From assembly GCA_034359265.1 (NCBI GenBank), contig CP136890.1, forward strand, positions 45,048,501 through 45,112,500: DNA of 64,000 bases, given 5' to 3'. Shown piece by piece: positions 1 through 10,602 of the stretch; the first letter of the stretch is position 1; the number at the start of each line of letters is the position of its first letter. The position numbers and the translations under genes were made by a program. The notes beneath the pieces are model-generated. The model did not search any database. It was not told where the DNA came from and saw nothing but the letters and a program-made list of their open reading frames with translations. The DNA is from Canna indica. Taxonomy: Eukaryota > Streptophyta > Magnoliopsida > Zingiberales > Cannaceae.

Positions 1-285
1 CTTCAGCAAGCTGCCTTGTTGAAGAGGTTTATTATCCCTCTTCTTGCCTATGTTGCTAGATGAAGAGGCGGGGAAGAAAAAAGAACGAAGAATAGAAAAG
101 GGAAAAGAAACATTAGTGTTTTTTTTTTTCATGTATTTATACAATGGCTGTAATAAAAAAGAATCAAATTCCCAAAGTACCCTTGACATTCTCTAAAACT
201 ATGTATATGTCCTTTTTATTTACTCCCCCTCCACTTCCCACTATGATATCTTTTATAAGTGTGCAGTATTTTGGGATTCGTGACA
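1..285 (-). mobile_element. 3' LTR (partial) of minus-strand chromovirus 1
   Basis: This segment is repeated at 4612-4901 with few differences. Read on the minus strand both copies start TGTCACGAATCCC. The internal side at 286-296 reads GGGGGATGA on the minus strand, a polypurine tract directly against the LTR start. A TATA-like TATAAATA lies near 134-142 (minus). The window begins inside the LTR, so its far end and total length are unknown. Confidence 0.85.
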
Positions 286-528
286 TCATCCCCCCATGCA
301 GATCAAGAACTCAAGCTTGAAGTCAGGATATAGCTTCCTCAAGTCTTCCTCTTTTTCCCAAGAAGCTTCTATTGGAGATAAACCATGCCATTGGATCAAG
401 AACTCCCAATGATCCCCCTCCCATTTCTTGTCCAAGACCACTTGAGGCTGAGTCAACAATGTTGGATCTAAAATTTTGGGGAGCTTAGGTGTTCCTTGTC
501 CTGGTTGTCCCACAATTTTTTTCAGCAA
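286..528 (-). pseudogene. Chromodomain tail of chromovirus 1 integrase
   Basis: The minus-strand frame ends with a chromodomain-like block: a run starting ILDPTLL, then QVVLDKKWEG, FLIQWHGLS and EASWEKEEDL. This is the aromatic and acidic pattern of plant chromovirus chromodomains, which steer integration toward modified chromatin. It sits just before the polypurine tract, the normal place at the end of pol. It is in a different frame from the preceding integrase C-terminal block (485-682), so at least one frameshift separates them. Confidence 0.8.
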
Positions 529-1627
529 TGACAGGCGGAATAAGCAATGACACGTGGAATACAGGATGCACTCGAGAATCCTTAGGCAGCTCTAGCTCAT
601 ATGCTAGAGCTCTGATTCGTTTAGTAATCAAGAATGGTCCATAGAATTTTGGAGATAGCTTGGAGAACTGTCTCTTATTCACCGAGTGTTGTCTATACTC
701 TATACTGTTGTAGTTTCAGCAACACCAAGTCTCCCACCTGAAATTCTCTCTCTTCTTCCAGTGTCAAAAAATATTTCATTCTCGCTTGAGCTTGAACTAA
801 TCATGCTTTAGTTATTGCCAACACTACATCTCTTCCTTGGAGTGCTTTATCTATGGTGTCAATGACAGCAGTGCCTTTTTCATAGGGCAGTAATCTAGGT
901 GGGGGTCTTCCATAAACCACTTGAAAGAGAGTGGTTGCAAGCTGGTATGGAAGCTAGTGTTATAAGATATTCCACCCAAGGAAGCCATACAACCCATTTC
1001 TTTGGTTGATCTCCATTGAAGCATCTCAAATACATTTCGACACATTTATTTACGGCCTCCGTTTGTCCATCCGACTGAGGATGATAAGTTAAGGAATAAT
1101 TCAATTTAGTATCACACAGCTTAAACAATTCAGACCAAAATCTGCTTGTAAAAGTGGGATCTCTATCACTGACAATGGAAATTGGTAATCCATGAAGTTT
1201 GAAAATGTTATCAAAGAATAGCTTGGCAATGGTGATGGCAGCGTAAGGATGTGTAATAGGTCTAAAGTGACCATATTTTGATAACCTATCCACCACAACT
1301 AGTAATGCATTTTTACCTTGAGACATTGGCAACCCTTCTATAAAATCCACATAAAATATTTAAGGGTTGTAATAGCCCTGCAGGATGTAATAGTTGAGTC
1401 TTATTTCTTTCACAGATGCAATTTTTTTTTTTTGTATGAGCCTTCATTTTTTTCCAAAAGAAATATGCCTTAAGCCTATGAGTTATTTTTTGATATCCTT
1501 CATGATAGGTATTATGTACTGCATCTAATATCCTAGAACAAAATGATGAAGTTTCTAATACGAACACTCTTCCTTTATACCAAAGTACCCCATCTTTTAC
1601 TGTCCACTTGTCATTTAGTTTCAACAA
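485..1627 (-). pseudogene. Integrase of chromovirus 1 (broken frame)
   Basis: Three integrase parts lie in order on the minus strand. At 1313-1627 is the H2C2 zinc-binding region (HNTYHEG, later CICERNK). At 895-1350 is the catalytic core with the first Asp in VVVDRLSK, the second in VSDRDPTF and the Glu in DGQTEAVN, so the D,D,E set is visible. At 485-682 is the C-terminal GPFLI / VHPVFHVSLL block. The parts are in different frames, with breaks near 1330 and 880. The protein would insert the cDNA of the element into chromosomes; this copy cannot make it whole. Confidence 0.85.
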
Positions 1628-2160
1628 TATTTGTACTCAATATTTGCATCTCAGGATTTTCTCCAACTTCTTTTCTGACCTCGTTCAGCAAAATGAGGTG
1701 AGGTTGAGAAATAACAATTCATATATTTTCTTTTGTATTGCTCTGAGACAAAGACATTAGCAACCACATTATTTTTTCCTGCTTTGTACTCAATAGTAAA
1801 TTCATGTCCAAGCAATTTACTGACCCACTTCTGTTGAGATCATGTCACCAATTTCTAATTTCTGCTCTAACAAGTACTTTAAAGTGAAATGATCTGTTCG
1901 GACTATGAAAGGCCTCCCTCACAAATACGGATTCCAATGTCGAATAGTTTTGACCAACCCCATTAACTCTTTCTCGTAAGCAAGTAATGCTTGATATTTC
2001 AATATGATGTAAAATTGCTCCTATTCTTGTGTCGCAAGCATCACATTCAATAATAAAAGATTGAGAAAAATCAGGTAGAGCTAGTACCGGATTTGTAGAT
2101 AGCCTTTTTTAATTCTTGAAAAGCATGCTCTACTGGAGTATTCCAGGCGGAAGCATTTTT
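1628..2160 (-). pseudogene. RNase H region of chromovirus 1, decayed
   Basis: Between RT and integrase the minus strand gives short broken stretches that fit the RNase H part of gypsy pol, for example FIIECDACDTRIGAIL near 2050-2080 and later a KLLGHEFT-like block near 1800. Several stops and frame changes interrupt it. The assignment rests on position in pol and these short matches. Confidence 0.6.
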
Positions 2161-2840
2161 CAGCATAAAGGAGCAGCTATGGATGTATAATTTTTTATGA
2201 ATATTCTGTTGTATCCTGCCAATCCCAAAAATACTCTCAAAGCCTTCACAGAGATGGGCCTTGGCCAATTGGTAACAACTTCTATCTTCTCCAAATCTAC
2301 CAAAACTCCCTCTTTAGTGACAGTATGTCCCAAGTAGGACACTTGTTGAACTCCTATTGCACATTTGGAATGCTTTAAATGCAACTGATGTTGTTGAAGA
2401 GTACTAAATACCTTCTTTAAATGGATGAAATGTTCTTGCCACGCTTTGCTATAAAGTAGGATATCATCGAAGAATACCAACACAAATTTCCTTACATAGT
2501 CATTGAAAATATCATTCATAAGGATTTGAAAAGTGGATGGACCATTAGTAAGCCCGAAGGGCATTACTAAGAATTTATAGTGTCCTTGGCGAGTTGTGAA
2601 TGCAATTTTTTCAACATCCCCCAAATCCATCCTAATTTGATGATATCCTAATCTTAAAGTTAACATAGAGAAAACAATTGACCCATTTAATTCATCCAAT
2701 AATTCCTCTACTACAGGTATAGGGAATTTATCTTTTATGGTAGTTGCATTTAGTGCTCTGTAATCCATACACATTCTCCAAGAGTGGTCATGTTTAGGAA
2801 CCAGCAAGACACGAGCAGAAAAAGAGGAGGTACTCACTAA
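2160..2840 (-). pseudogene. Reverse transcriptase of chromovirus 1
   Basis: A 225-codon open stretch holds the gypsy RT motifs in order: MCMDYRALNATT, GYHQIRM, MPFGLTNGPSTFQ, FFDDILLYS, KCAIG, VSYLGHTVT and FLGLAGYNR. The motif C Asp pair is present. In motif A the usual LDLR reads LTLR, so one catalytic Asp is lost. Together with breaks on both sides this marks a dead copy. The RT would copy element RNA into DNA in virus-like particles in the cytoplasm. Confidence 0.9.
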
Positions 2841-3277
2841 TTAACCATTGAAACAATAATTCTTTACATTGTTTCTCAATTTTTTCTTTCTGATGGTAAG
2901 GATATCGATATGGCCTCATAGCTATGGGTTCAGTCCCCTGCTTTAGTCTTATTTTATGCTCATGATTTCTTATAGGTTCATCAAATAGGATTTGATGAAA
3001 ATTCAGTAAACAGAGAAGTCAAATATGGAATTCTTCCTTCCTCTTAATCAACAAATTATGAGCAATATGTACCTTACCCTTATCCCTGTAGTGTAATCCT
3101 CTTGCTATCTTTTCAAAAAATCATTACCATGTGCTGGAAATCCCAGCTGATAGAACCTAAAATGCTTAACCAGTCCACTCCCAGTACAATATCAAAATCA
3201 TCAAGGGGCAATACAAAAAAATTGACCCATACTAATTCTTTATTTATCAGAATGGGAACTTCAGGACACCACCCTAT

Positions 3278-3540
3278 TCATTTTAGTGTAACTCCATTAG
3301 CTACTTTCACCTTCATTTTCCTTGCTTCAGTGATAGGTAATTGTTGTTTATTGGCTACCGTGGCACTCAAGAAATTATGGGTGCTTTCGGAATCAATGAG
3401 TACCCAAAGGGAAATTTCTCCAATTTTAACTTCAATTTGCATAGTATGTGTTTGCTGGACTCCAGTGCGGGCCATCAAGGATATTTGGGAGGGTTCATCA
3501 CTTTCTTCTTCAACTTCATCCTCTTCCGTACATTCAATCC
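3278..3540 (-). pseudogene. Aspartic protease of chromovirus 1
   Basis: The minus frame contains the retropepsin signature as VLIDSESTHNFLS, where the usual DSG is DSE, so the active-site Gly is replaced. It follows the gag zinc knuckle and precedes RT, the normal gag-PR-RT order. The enzyme would cleave the polyprotein. The stretch between this block and RT (2840-3278) is open only in pieces. Confidence 0.75.
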
Positions 3541-4560
3541 AGAATAACTTTTTACATTTGTGTCCTCTGGAAAATAACTCTCACAATTGACACACAATCC
3601 TTTGGCCTGTTAATCTGCCATCTATGCATTGGTAAGCTTCTTGATGGTAGGAGAAGGAGAAGGTGGAACTGTTACCATGGTAGAAGAACCAGGTTTTGTT
3701 TTGGAGATTGTTTTCTTTTCATACAATCGCGCCAAATACATGTCTTCCAGTAGGTCAATGGGGTGATGAGCTTCCACCTCCAACTGTAGATCAAATTGTA
3801 ACCCGCTAATGAAAATCTCTTTCTCTTATTGAGGAGTCATATAACTAGCTCTGGATAATAACAACTCAAAGCGACGATACTCTACTACTTATCTCACCTG
3901 CCTTAATTTGGACAACTCCCCCAGTCGGCTTCCTACCAAAGGACCAAAACGGAGGTGACAAACTGTTTTAAATTCCTCCCAATCAATCACAGGTTTATTC
4001 AACACAAACCTTGAAAACCACATCTGTGCATCCTCCTCTAGATGAAAAGAAGCTAGGTTGACCTTCATAGAATTTGGAATCTGTTGATGTTGGAAGAAGC
4101 TTTCGCAACGACAAACTAGGCAAGCAGGTCACTTCTTCCATCAAAATGAGGGAAATAAAACTTCACATACCTCGGAAGAATTCGAGCAGAGGGCGGAGGG
4201 GAAGCAGTTCCAGTGATCTCGTCATGTACAGGTCGCTTTGGCTTTGCTAACCGACTTCCTTTCTCAATCACGCGAGATCCACTCATCGTGGATGCTTCTT
4301 GTTTCCGTCCCATAATTTCCAATTTATTTGAGATATCACGATAACTGGATCTTCAGATCTTGCGCTCTAATTTCAAGGCGGCTTGATCATCTTCATGTTT
4401 TTGAAGCATCTCCCACTGGTTTTCCCGTAGGAACTCTCGCTCTCGCTTGGCCATGGCTTGATCTTCCTCATATCGAAGCATGAAGTCCTCCAGGCGTTTG
4501 AAGAATTAAAGCCTCGCCCATGCTTCGCTCAAGTCCACGCCTGTGATTGGGTGAAAGGCA
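3541..4560 (-). pseudogene. Gag of chromovirus 1
   Basis: Read piecewise on the minus strand, this holds a Lys/Glu/Gln-rich N-terminal stretch (near 4380-4500), then the retrotransposon gag core with YVKFYFPHFDG near 4130-4200, ESFFQHQQ, FHLEEDAQMWF and an FGPLVGSRL block, and last a zinc-knuckle start CVNCESYF near 3560-3600 whose second half is shifted out of frame. Stops and frameshifts are frequent. Gag would form the particle shell. Confidence 0.7.
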
Positions 4561-4611
4561 TGGTGTTCCCTAAAGTTGCACCATAGGCAAGCAAGGAGTC
4601 GTGGATCTCCT

Positions 4612-4901
4612 CTTCAGCAAGCTGTTGAAGAGGTTCCTTACCCCTCTTCTTGCCTATGTTACCAGATGAAGAGGCAGAGAAGAGAACGAAGAATAGAAAA
4701 GGGAAAATAAATATTAGTTGTTTCTTATTCTTTTTTCCCTTTTCTTATGTATTTATACAATGACTACAATTAAAAAGAATCAAATTCCCAAAGTACCCTT
4801 GACATTCTCTAAAACTATGTATATGTCCTTTTTATTTACTCTCCCTCTACTTCCCACTCTGATATCTTTTATAAGTGTGCAATATTTTGGGATTCGTGAC
4901 A
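4612..4901 (-). mobile_element. 5' LTR of minus-strand chromovirus 1
   Basis: Near-identical to 1-285 in the same orientation; the outer boundary TGTCAC (minus) is at 4901. A TATA-like TATAAATA lies near 4749-4759 (minus). No good tRNA primer site is visible on the internal side, so the inner LTR edge is uncertain. To the right the sequence changes abruptly to the integrase of another gypsy element, so this element inserted there. Confidence 0.8.
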
Positions 4902-5320
4902 AGGACCATGGTACCTTTTGAGTAGTGAGACATGGAATACATTATAAATTTTTGCGTCTTGCGGAAGTTCCAGCTCAGGCGATCGTGCCGACTTTGCGTG
5001 TGATGCGGAAAGGACCATAGAACCTTGGAGAGAGTTTTTGGGAAGTTCCTTTTGTGTGAGAGAGATGGCGGTAGGGGTGTAGCTTGAGGAGTACCTAATC
5101 ATCAACGTTGAATTGAAAGTCATAGTGGCGACGATCATATTGCTGCAATCCAACAGGATGTGGACAAGAAGGCAGCCCATTGTGCCCGCAAGCTGCATGG
5201 TGCAGGGGCTGGCGGTGCCGTCTAGGGCCATCAAAGAGATGAATAATGCTTCGACATCATCGTACGCGAGATGATAGGTGTCGTCGGGCGCTTCGCGTGT
5301 CTCATCTAGGCCCCACAGTT
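4902..5320 (-). pseudogene. Integrase C-terminal fragment of a second gypsy element
   Basis: The minus strand reads the end of a gypsy integrase in broken frames: QLVLLKLHPYR-type and QKELPKNS stretches, then LELPQDAKIYNVFHVSLLK right up to the LTR boundary at 4901. The remainder would lie to the left of the window. It is the host sequence into which chromovirus 1 inserted. Confidence 0.65.
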
Positions 5321-5325
5321 AGCCG

Positions 5326-5944
5326 ATAATTTGTCGTGCATAAGCGAGTGTACTTAATTCAATAGAACGCCTTCTATGCGAATATTCACGACCCGTTCTA
5401 ATTTTGATGTGATCTCGCGATCATCTCATTATCGCAATATTACTCACGATTCAAGATTAACGCCTAGCAACGTATTATGACTACCCGAATAGTGTGGAGT
5501 TCAATCCAAATAGATCTAGCGCCCTTCGTTGATTAGTTCCGTGCAATCAAATCCTTCGATACACAATCTCCCAAATACGGCTAGGGTATGGAAGATGTGT
5601 CAAACCTTAATATCGATCCATATGTAATCTACTTCCTCGAGTCGTTGTCTCAATAATGAAAAAATGGAAATGTCTTTCCAACTTTCATATCCATTCTGGC
5701 CAGAGATTTCCCGAGACGACACTCGTTGGAAGACATTCTATCATCTTTCAAAGAGAGAGATCTTGTAGATCAAATTCAACTTGCCATTTCATTCTTATCC
5801 TCATGTATTTATAAAGTAGAGCAGTGACAATATTCCAGCGGAATAAGTGCTTCGAATTTGTTACATGGGTAATTGAATGAGAATTAAATGATACTTTCCC
5901 ATAAAGAGAATTAAATATATGATGCTTTCCCATACATCAACAAG
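5326..5944 (-). mobile_element. Copia-type solo LTR with 5-bp flanking duplication
   Basis: AGCCG occurs at 5321-5325 and again at 5945-5949. On the minus strand the enclosed 619 bp start TGTTGATGTATGGG, hold TATAAATA near 5807-5818 and a CT-rich leader, and end near GACAAATTAT. No coding part is attached. The layout fits a solo LTR made by recombination between the two LTRs of a copia element. The missing CA at the inner end lowers confidence. Confidence 0.6.
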
Positions 5945-5949
5945 CCGAA

Positions 5950-6163
5950 TAAGTCTTTGATACTGGAGTCCCCAACGAAGTGTGTCCCTTGAGTGGACGA
6001 CTTGTTGATGTGGCTGTGAGATGTTGACTTCATGATGATGTGGCTGGGATATGCGGCTGGTTGCTGCTGTTGATGTGATGCAACTGTATCACAATCACTT
6101 GAATGCTTTTCGATTGTGCAAGTTTACTTCTTCAATTGATTTTTCTCCTTGCTCGAATAACAG
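5950..6163. other. No gene seen; presumed intron side of the AP2 gene
   Basis: This stretch repeats the phrase GATGTGGCTG (near 6007 and 6040). It ends in a pyrimidine-rich tract and AACAG, the splice acceptor of the first AP2 exon at 6164. The upstream AP2 exon that would be expected is not found here or further left. Confidence 0.4.
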
Positions 6164-6662
6164 GCACAGGTGGACGGGTCGGTTTGAGGCTCATCTGTGG
6201 GATAAAAGTACTTGGAACGAGAACCAAAATAAGAAAGGAAAACAAGGTAAATTTGGCTAAAGAATACTATGAATTTAGCCTCCTATTATCTAATTAATAT
6301 GGCTCGCTTTTCCTTCTTTAGTTATAATTAAGACATGAATTGCCGATGTCTCCTACATACAATACTCTTTTAGAATGGCCTTTTCAAATATGGTACAACA
6401 TACTGCATTAACTGAATATTTCTTGATTTGCATGGAAATTTTTGACATGTGGGCTGGATCTCCAGTATCTTTAGGTATGCAACAGGCTTCTAGCAGTTAA
6501 CAATTTCAGAGTCTTTGTTGTTCTTTATTTTGCACCTCATTTTGTTTCTTTTTCTGCATTTTGATTGTTCTCAGGGGCTTATGATGATGAGGAGGCTGCT
6601 GCTAGAGCATATGATCTTGCTGCTCTGAGATATTGGGGCCCTGGAACCCTCATTAATTTTCC
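6164..6662 (+). pseudogene. Partial AP2-domain transcription factor gene (three exons)
   Basis: Three exons join in frame into one AP2 DNA-binding domain. Exon 6164-6246 encodes [20 protein letters not shown] then QNKKGKQ. A 9-nt exon follows at 6466-6474. Exon 6575-6662 encodes [20 protein letters not shown] then [10 protein letters not shown]. Acceptors are CAG at 6161-6163, 6463-6465 and 6572-6574. Donors are GTAAAT, GTATGC and GTGAGA. The wording resembles WRINKLED1 and ANT-like proteins, most of all the Arabidopsis At2g41710 type as I remember it. Neither the N-terminal exons nor the exon after INFP could be found, and transposons crowd both sides. It is therefore either a piece of a gene with very long TE-filled introns or a gene fragment. 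Confidence 0.8.
6466..6474 (+). other. 9-nt micro-exon of the AP2 gene
   Basis: TATCTTTAG is flanked by AG on the left and GTATGC on the right. Its splicing joins CAA G|TA TCT TTA G|GG GCT and keeps the frame, giving Q-V-S-L-G-A. WRI1/ANT-type AP2 genes are known for a 9-nt exon coding VYL at exactly this point. Here the usual Tyr codon reads as Ser. Confidence 0.8.
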
Positions 6663-7418
6663 GTGAGAATTTCATAGATATGCACTTTGGTGTTGATGTT
6701 TGAGCTATTCTGTCCTCTTGTGGCATGACATAAAGTTAGAATTGTGTTGCTTTAAACATGACACAAGTACCAGTTGAAGCCATGATCGCCAATGCCCATG
6801 CCATGTCTTGGTACAAAACTTAAGAAAAAAATTTCACAAAGATCTTCCTGTTATATCTCATGTTAGCAACTTAGCATTGTGTTGACAGTCGAATAAGGAA
6901 AATTAAGGCAGAATCTTAAATTTGAAATAGTCCTCTCATGTGAACTATTTTTTTTTAAACATTAATGCCCTTATTTTGAGTCTTTAATTTTATTCTTTAG
7001 CTGTAACTAGTTGTTTTGACTTTTTGTGAATTTATTGGTGGATTTAAGTTCTAGTGGTTTTATGTTTAAAGCTCAATCAATTGGATACTAGATGAGGCTC
7101 AAGTGGTCACTTGGAAGTGGCCTATATATTCAGAAAATTCATAATCTTGTTATTCGCTGTGAATATTTTCATGCATATATTGATTCTCCACTTTGCATTC
7201 TGATGGTAGTTTGTCATGAAAGTAAAAATTGCCAAATTCTTCAAGTTCAGTAAATGGGAAGGAATGATCCTGATTATAGTTCCAATCATAGAGCAAACTT
7301 GCAATAAGGACAACACATCCATTCTAGAGCATCATTTATTTGTTTCCAAATTTTTTTTGTATTTCTGAAAAAATATTTCTTCATAATTGTTAGTTTCTTT
7401 AATTAGTTCTCCGTAGTG
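6663..7418. other. AT-rich presumed intron, no gene seen
   Basis: The sequence follows the donor GTGAGA of AP2 exon 3. It is AT-rich, without sustained open frames or repeats I can name. I looked for the next AP2 exon (a short acidic linker before the second repeat) and did not find it. Confidence 0.4.
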
Positions 7419-7426
7419 GTTTTTCT

Positions 7427-8349
7427 CAGTGTTATCGAATCGCACGATTCAGAATCGTGAATCATGCGATTCAATACGAGTCGCCCAGGCGGTGATTCGA
7501 ATCGAGCAGTGGAATCGCCGATTTCATCGAATCGTGTTTGAATCCGCGATTCAACACGATTCGATTCCGATTGCCGTCTGGTGTGAATCGCCGATCGCGG
7601 CTTTTCACCTTCAAACGCACTCGAAGACTCCTCGTATTCCTCCCTCCCTTGCCAATCGCCATTTCACCCTGCAACTTCACTCGACAGAAGAGGTTTTCTT
7701 CTTTGGACGCTCGCCGGTGCCGCGACTACATCTTCTCGCCCGGCGTGCGCTTCTTCAATTGCCGGCGTGCGCTTCTTCAATCGACGGTGCCGCTTCTTCA
7801 ACCCAGTCGCGAGTCGCGACTGCGCTTCTTTCAGTCGCGAGACTCACGACTGCTCATCACTCGACAATCGACTCTTCTTTCGGTCGCGAGTCGCGACTGC
7901 TGCCACTGGCTGAGCCAGTCGCCAGTTCATCCTCAAGAGTCAAGTCGCCACTGCTTCGTCAACAAGTCACCACTGCTTCCTCACTTTCAATTTGCAGTAT
8001 CAAGTCTCCAGTTTGCAAGTCAACGAGTCGCCGAGCTAGTCAACAAGTCTTCCAGTTTCTCTCCATTGTTCAACAAGCCAGTTTCTCCAGTTTGCAGTAT
8101 CAATTTTCAGTATCACTTGGCAGCTTTCCTTTCAATTTGCAGTGTGCAGTTTTGCTTCAACAGTCCTTCCTCATTTGCAGTGTGACTTTGTGTTTTTTGA
8201 GCTTATATAATATCATTTTATTTATGGTATGTTATGACTCATATATAAGTAATTTTTCATGTATCTTCTAAATCTTACGATTCGATACGATTCACGATTC
8301 AAAAATTAGCCTCGCGATTCACGTTGTGAATTGCGATTTGATAACCTTA
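7427..8349. mobile_element. Non-autonomous hAT element with 8-bp target duplication
   Basis: GTTTTTCT occurs at 7419-7426 and 8350-8357, directly against the element ends. The ends form an imperfect terminal inverted repeat: CAGTGTTATCGAATCGCA on the left, and TAAGGTTATCAAATCGCA when the right end is read backwards. Both subterminal parts are full of GAATCG/CGATTC motifs. An 8-bp duplication with CAG-type ends is the hAT signature. The interior is GC-rich, with repeated TCGCGAGTCGCGA palindromes, and shows no transposase motif. A 280-codon open frame (7429-8271, +) has low-complexity Ser/Arg content and I do not take it as a gene. Confidence 0.85.
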
Positions 8350-8654
8350 GTTTTTCTTGCTCTAATTGTTTCTTTTGGCTTCAATTGCTTTTTGGTGAAG
8401 ATGATATTTAAAATAAAAAGGAACCCATTATATGATTAATATGATCTTATTTCATGTGGAATGTATCCATTTTTGTATAAGACATCTAATCCCTATTGTA
8501 AGCCATAATATATTACATACTTTCTTTAAAGAACTATGATAATCATATTAATAATTGAAGTTAACTAATATCTATCTAGTCAACATATGAATGCGAAGAA
8601 TTTGAGCATGAAAGAATCAATGACCCAAGTGCCTAATGGATCACACAATAATGC
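8350..8654. other. AT-rich spacer, no gene seen
   Basis: It continues the AT-rich character of 6663-7418, as expected if both sides were one intron before the hAT insertion. No exon or repeat was recognised. Confidence 0.35.
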
Positions 8655-8780
8655 TATCTTGAGATTGCTAGTATCGTGGCTTGCTCCGACAGCTTTCGAG
8701 ATAATGCGTCTGCTGCCAGGTTTTGTTTACCAGCCTTATATTGGATGGTGAAGTCAAAACCTAGAAGCTTTGATATCTGT
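8655..8780 (-). pseudogene. Gypsy RNase H scrap
   Basis: The minus strand encodes KLLGFDFTIQYKAG and then NLAADALSRK, the hallmark end of a gypsy RNase H domain before integrase. Only about 40 codons remain, and the copia element beginning at 8821 follows. It is a relic with no other part recognised nearby. Confidence 0.8.
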
Positions 8781-8820
8781 TGTGAGTTCCCACACTAATT
8801 ATAAATGTGCATGCTCGTTG

Positions 8821-9010
8821 TGTTGGAAACAGAAACATTGTATTGGGAATATTAGGATCATTAAATAGCCATTACCTTGACATCTGTTCCTAATTACTAT
8901 TTCTTGTAAATAGATGATGTAATTACTTCTTTGTGTATATAAATATCAGGCTGCTTGCTAAGTGTTAATCAATTTATGCAATTCACTCAAAACTTCTTTA
9001 TTATTTTGAA
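8821..9010 (+). mobile_element. 5' LTR of a copia element
   Basis: It begins TGTTGGAAACAG, holds TATATAAATA near 8935-8946 and ends just before the primer-binding site at 9013. At about 190 bp it is short but in the range of some copia lineages. The exact inner edge is unclear because no CA end is visible. There is no 3' LTR, since the element is cut at about 10331. Confidence 0.7.
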
Positions 9011-9012
9011 GT

Positions 9013-9025
9013 TGGTATCAGAGCC
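9013..9025 (+). promoter_or_regulatory. Primer-binding site (initiator tRNA-Met)
   Basis: TGGTATCAGAGCC matches the 3' end of plant initiator tRNA-Met reversed, the usual primer site of copia and gypsy elements. It directly follows the short LTR, which fixes the plus orientation of the element. Confidence 0.9.
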
Positions 9026-9177
9026 TTCATCGCCTAAGTTGTTCCTGCTTCCGCATCTTTCAAACAACCTTCCTCGCTGATTTTATCTCAACCTATCAAC
9101 CATCAAGTTTCTGATCCTACCTTCATTGTTGGTAATTGTTCCACCATTTTTTCAAAACCATTTCTTCCTTTCCCACC

Positions 9178-10182
9178 ATGTCATATTCCACCATGTCCGA
9201 CTCCACCAATCAAACCAGCTCCACTATTGCTACTGCTCCTCTTAACCCCAATGATCTTCGAGTCATGCATCCAACTTACCATCTCAATGGAAATAACTAC
9301 TTATAATCGGCACAAGTTGTTCGTACTACAATTAAAAGTCGATGAAAATTAATCATATCGAAGGAAAAGCTCCAAGTTTGATGATTGAGACGAAGAGGAT
9401 TCTTTGATCATGTCGTGGCTTTGGAATTCTATGATTCCAGAAGTCAGCAAGAATTCTATGTCTTCCAACTGCTCGTGAGATCTGGGACAATTTGCGTGAG
9501 ACCTATTCTATGAAACAAGATGTAGCTGCTTGTTATGAGCTGAAAACAAAGATTTTTGCCACTAAGCAAGGTAACCTTTCTATTATAGATTAGTACGAAC
9601 TGCTTAATGAATTCTGGATTGAGTTGGATCAGTACCAGAATTTGACCATGGAAAGCAGCAAGGATTCTATTACAGTAGACTGTTTTGTGGAGAGAGATCG
9701 AATATTCGTATTCCTCTCTGGTTTGAATTCTGAATATAACCCTATAAGGGTTCAAATTGTGGGAAAGGAAAAATTGCCCTCACTTTCTAAAGTTTTCCAC
9801 ACTGTTAGAGCAGAAGAAAGTCGCATATCGGTGATGCTTGATGAAAAGCAAAATGATGGGTCAGCAATGATGGTGGCTAAATCCTCTAAACTAGCCATTA
9901 AAAATCCATTTACAACATTTGCACCTAACAAAGCTGTTGGTGTAATTATTGCAAGAAATCAGATCACACCAAGGAGAACTATTTCAAACTCTGGCAAGGA
10001 ACATGTTCTCAGTCGTACAGGTGAATTCAAAGGCATTCGGCGGAGCCAAGCAAATCTGATTTCACTGGATACAATTAAGGGTGAAAGCTCCAAGAATAAG
10101 GATGATATTCAAACCTTCCAAGAAGAAACAGAACGACTAAGCTTATTGTCAGTAAGACTTCTAGCACTTGCTCTCTTACTCT
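9178..10182 (+). pseudogene. Copia gag, interrupted
   Basis: The first ATG after the primer site opens a frame with MHPTYHLNGNNYL, the typical N-terminal sentence of copia gag. It is stopped at about 9304. Further down come IWDNLRETYSMKQD, then an open part 9624-10184 with VDCFVERDRIFVFLSGLN. The expected zinc knuckle is not recognisable. Stops at about 9304 and 9590 and shifts make it non-functional. Confidence 0.75.
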
Positions 10183-10331
10183 AAATGGTAAGCATCCTTA
10201 TTCCCACTCTTTTCATGTTTCAAGTACACTTTTTGGAGATTCTTGGGTTGTTGACTCTGGTGCTATTGATCATATGACATTTAGCTCTAATAATCACATA
10301 ACTTATAACCCATCTCCTAGTAATCATGTAG
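10183..10331 (+). pseudogene. Copia protease start, truncated
   Basis: SWVVDSGAIDHMTF is readable near 10240-10285, the copia protease active-site sentence with DSG intact. The reading breaks at about 10331, where LTR-like sequence of another element begins. All of integrase, RT and RNase H is missing. Confidence 0.75.
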
Positions 10332-10337
10332 TAGCAC

Positions 10338-10602
10338 TGTTCGTCCGCTCACATGTTCATGCATGAGCATTCTGCTCAGTGTCCATCCCGACCGATATCC
10401 GTCTCAGCTCACAGACTCATCATGGCAGCATATACAAGTTTCGCATCAACAATGTCCCAGCTTTATAAGCCAAGCTTGTGCCTCCGCGCACACAAGCAAA
10501 TCCATCGCCACACACCGCACATGCTCTGCAATGTCTGCCCCATGCATTCCATCGCACGGGCATTGCTCCACCAATGTCTGCCCCGTGCCTTCCGTTGCAC
10601 AG
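10338..10602 (-). mobile_element. 3' LTR fragment of the Galadriel-like chromovirus
   Basis: About 265 bp are clearly similar to 14424-14684, inside the 5' LTR of the same element and in the same orientation. Shared landmarks include GACTCATCATGGCAGCAT and ATGCTCTGCAATGT. It abuts RNase H directly, so the integrase and the outer LTR parts were deleted. Confidence 0.75.

Noticed and set aside
7429..8271. 280-codon open frame on the plus strand
   Set aside because: It fills the hAT MITE from end to end, is Ser/Arg-rich low-complexity, has a competing open frame in another phase, and has no known motif.
6663..8654. Further AP2 exons (second repeat)
   Set aside because: I searched for the linker and the second AP2 repeat words in all frames and found none.
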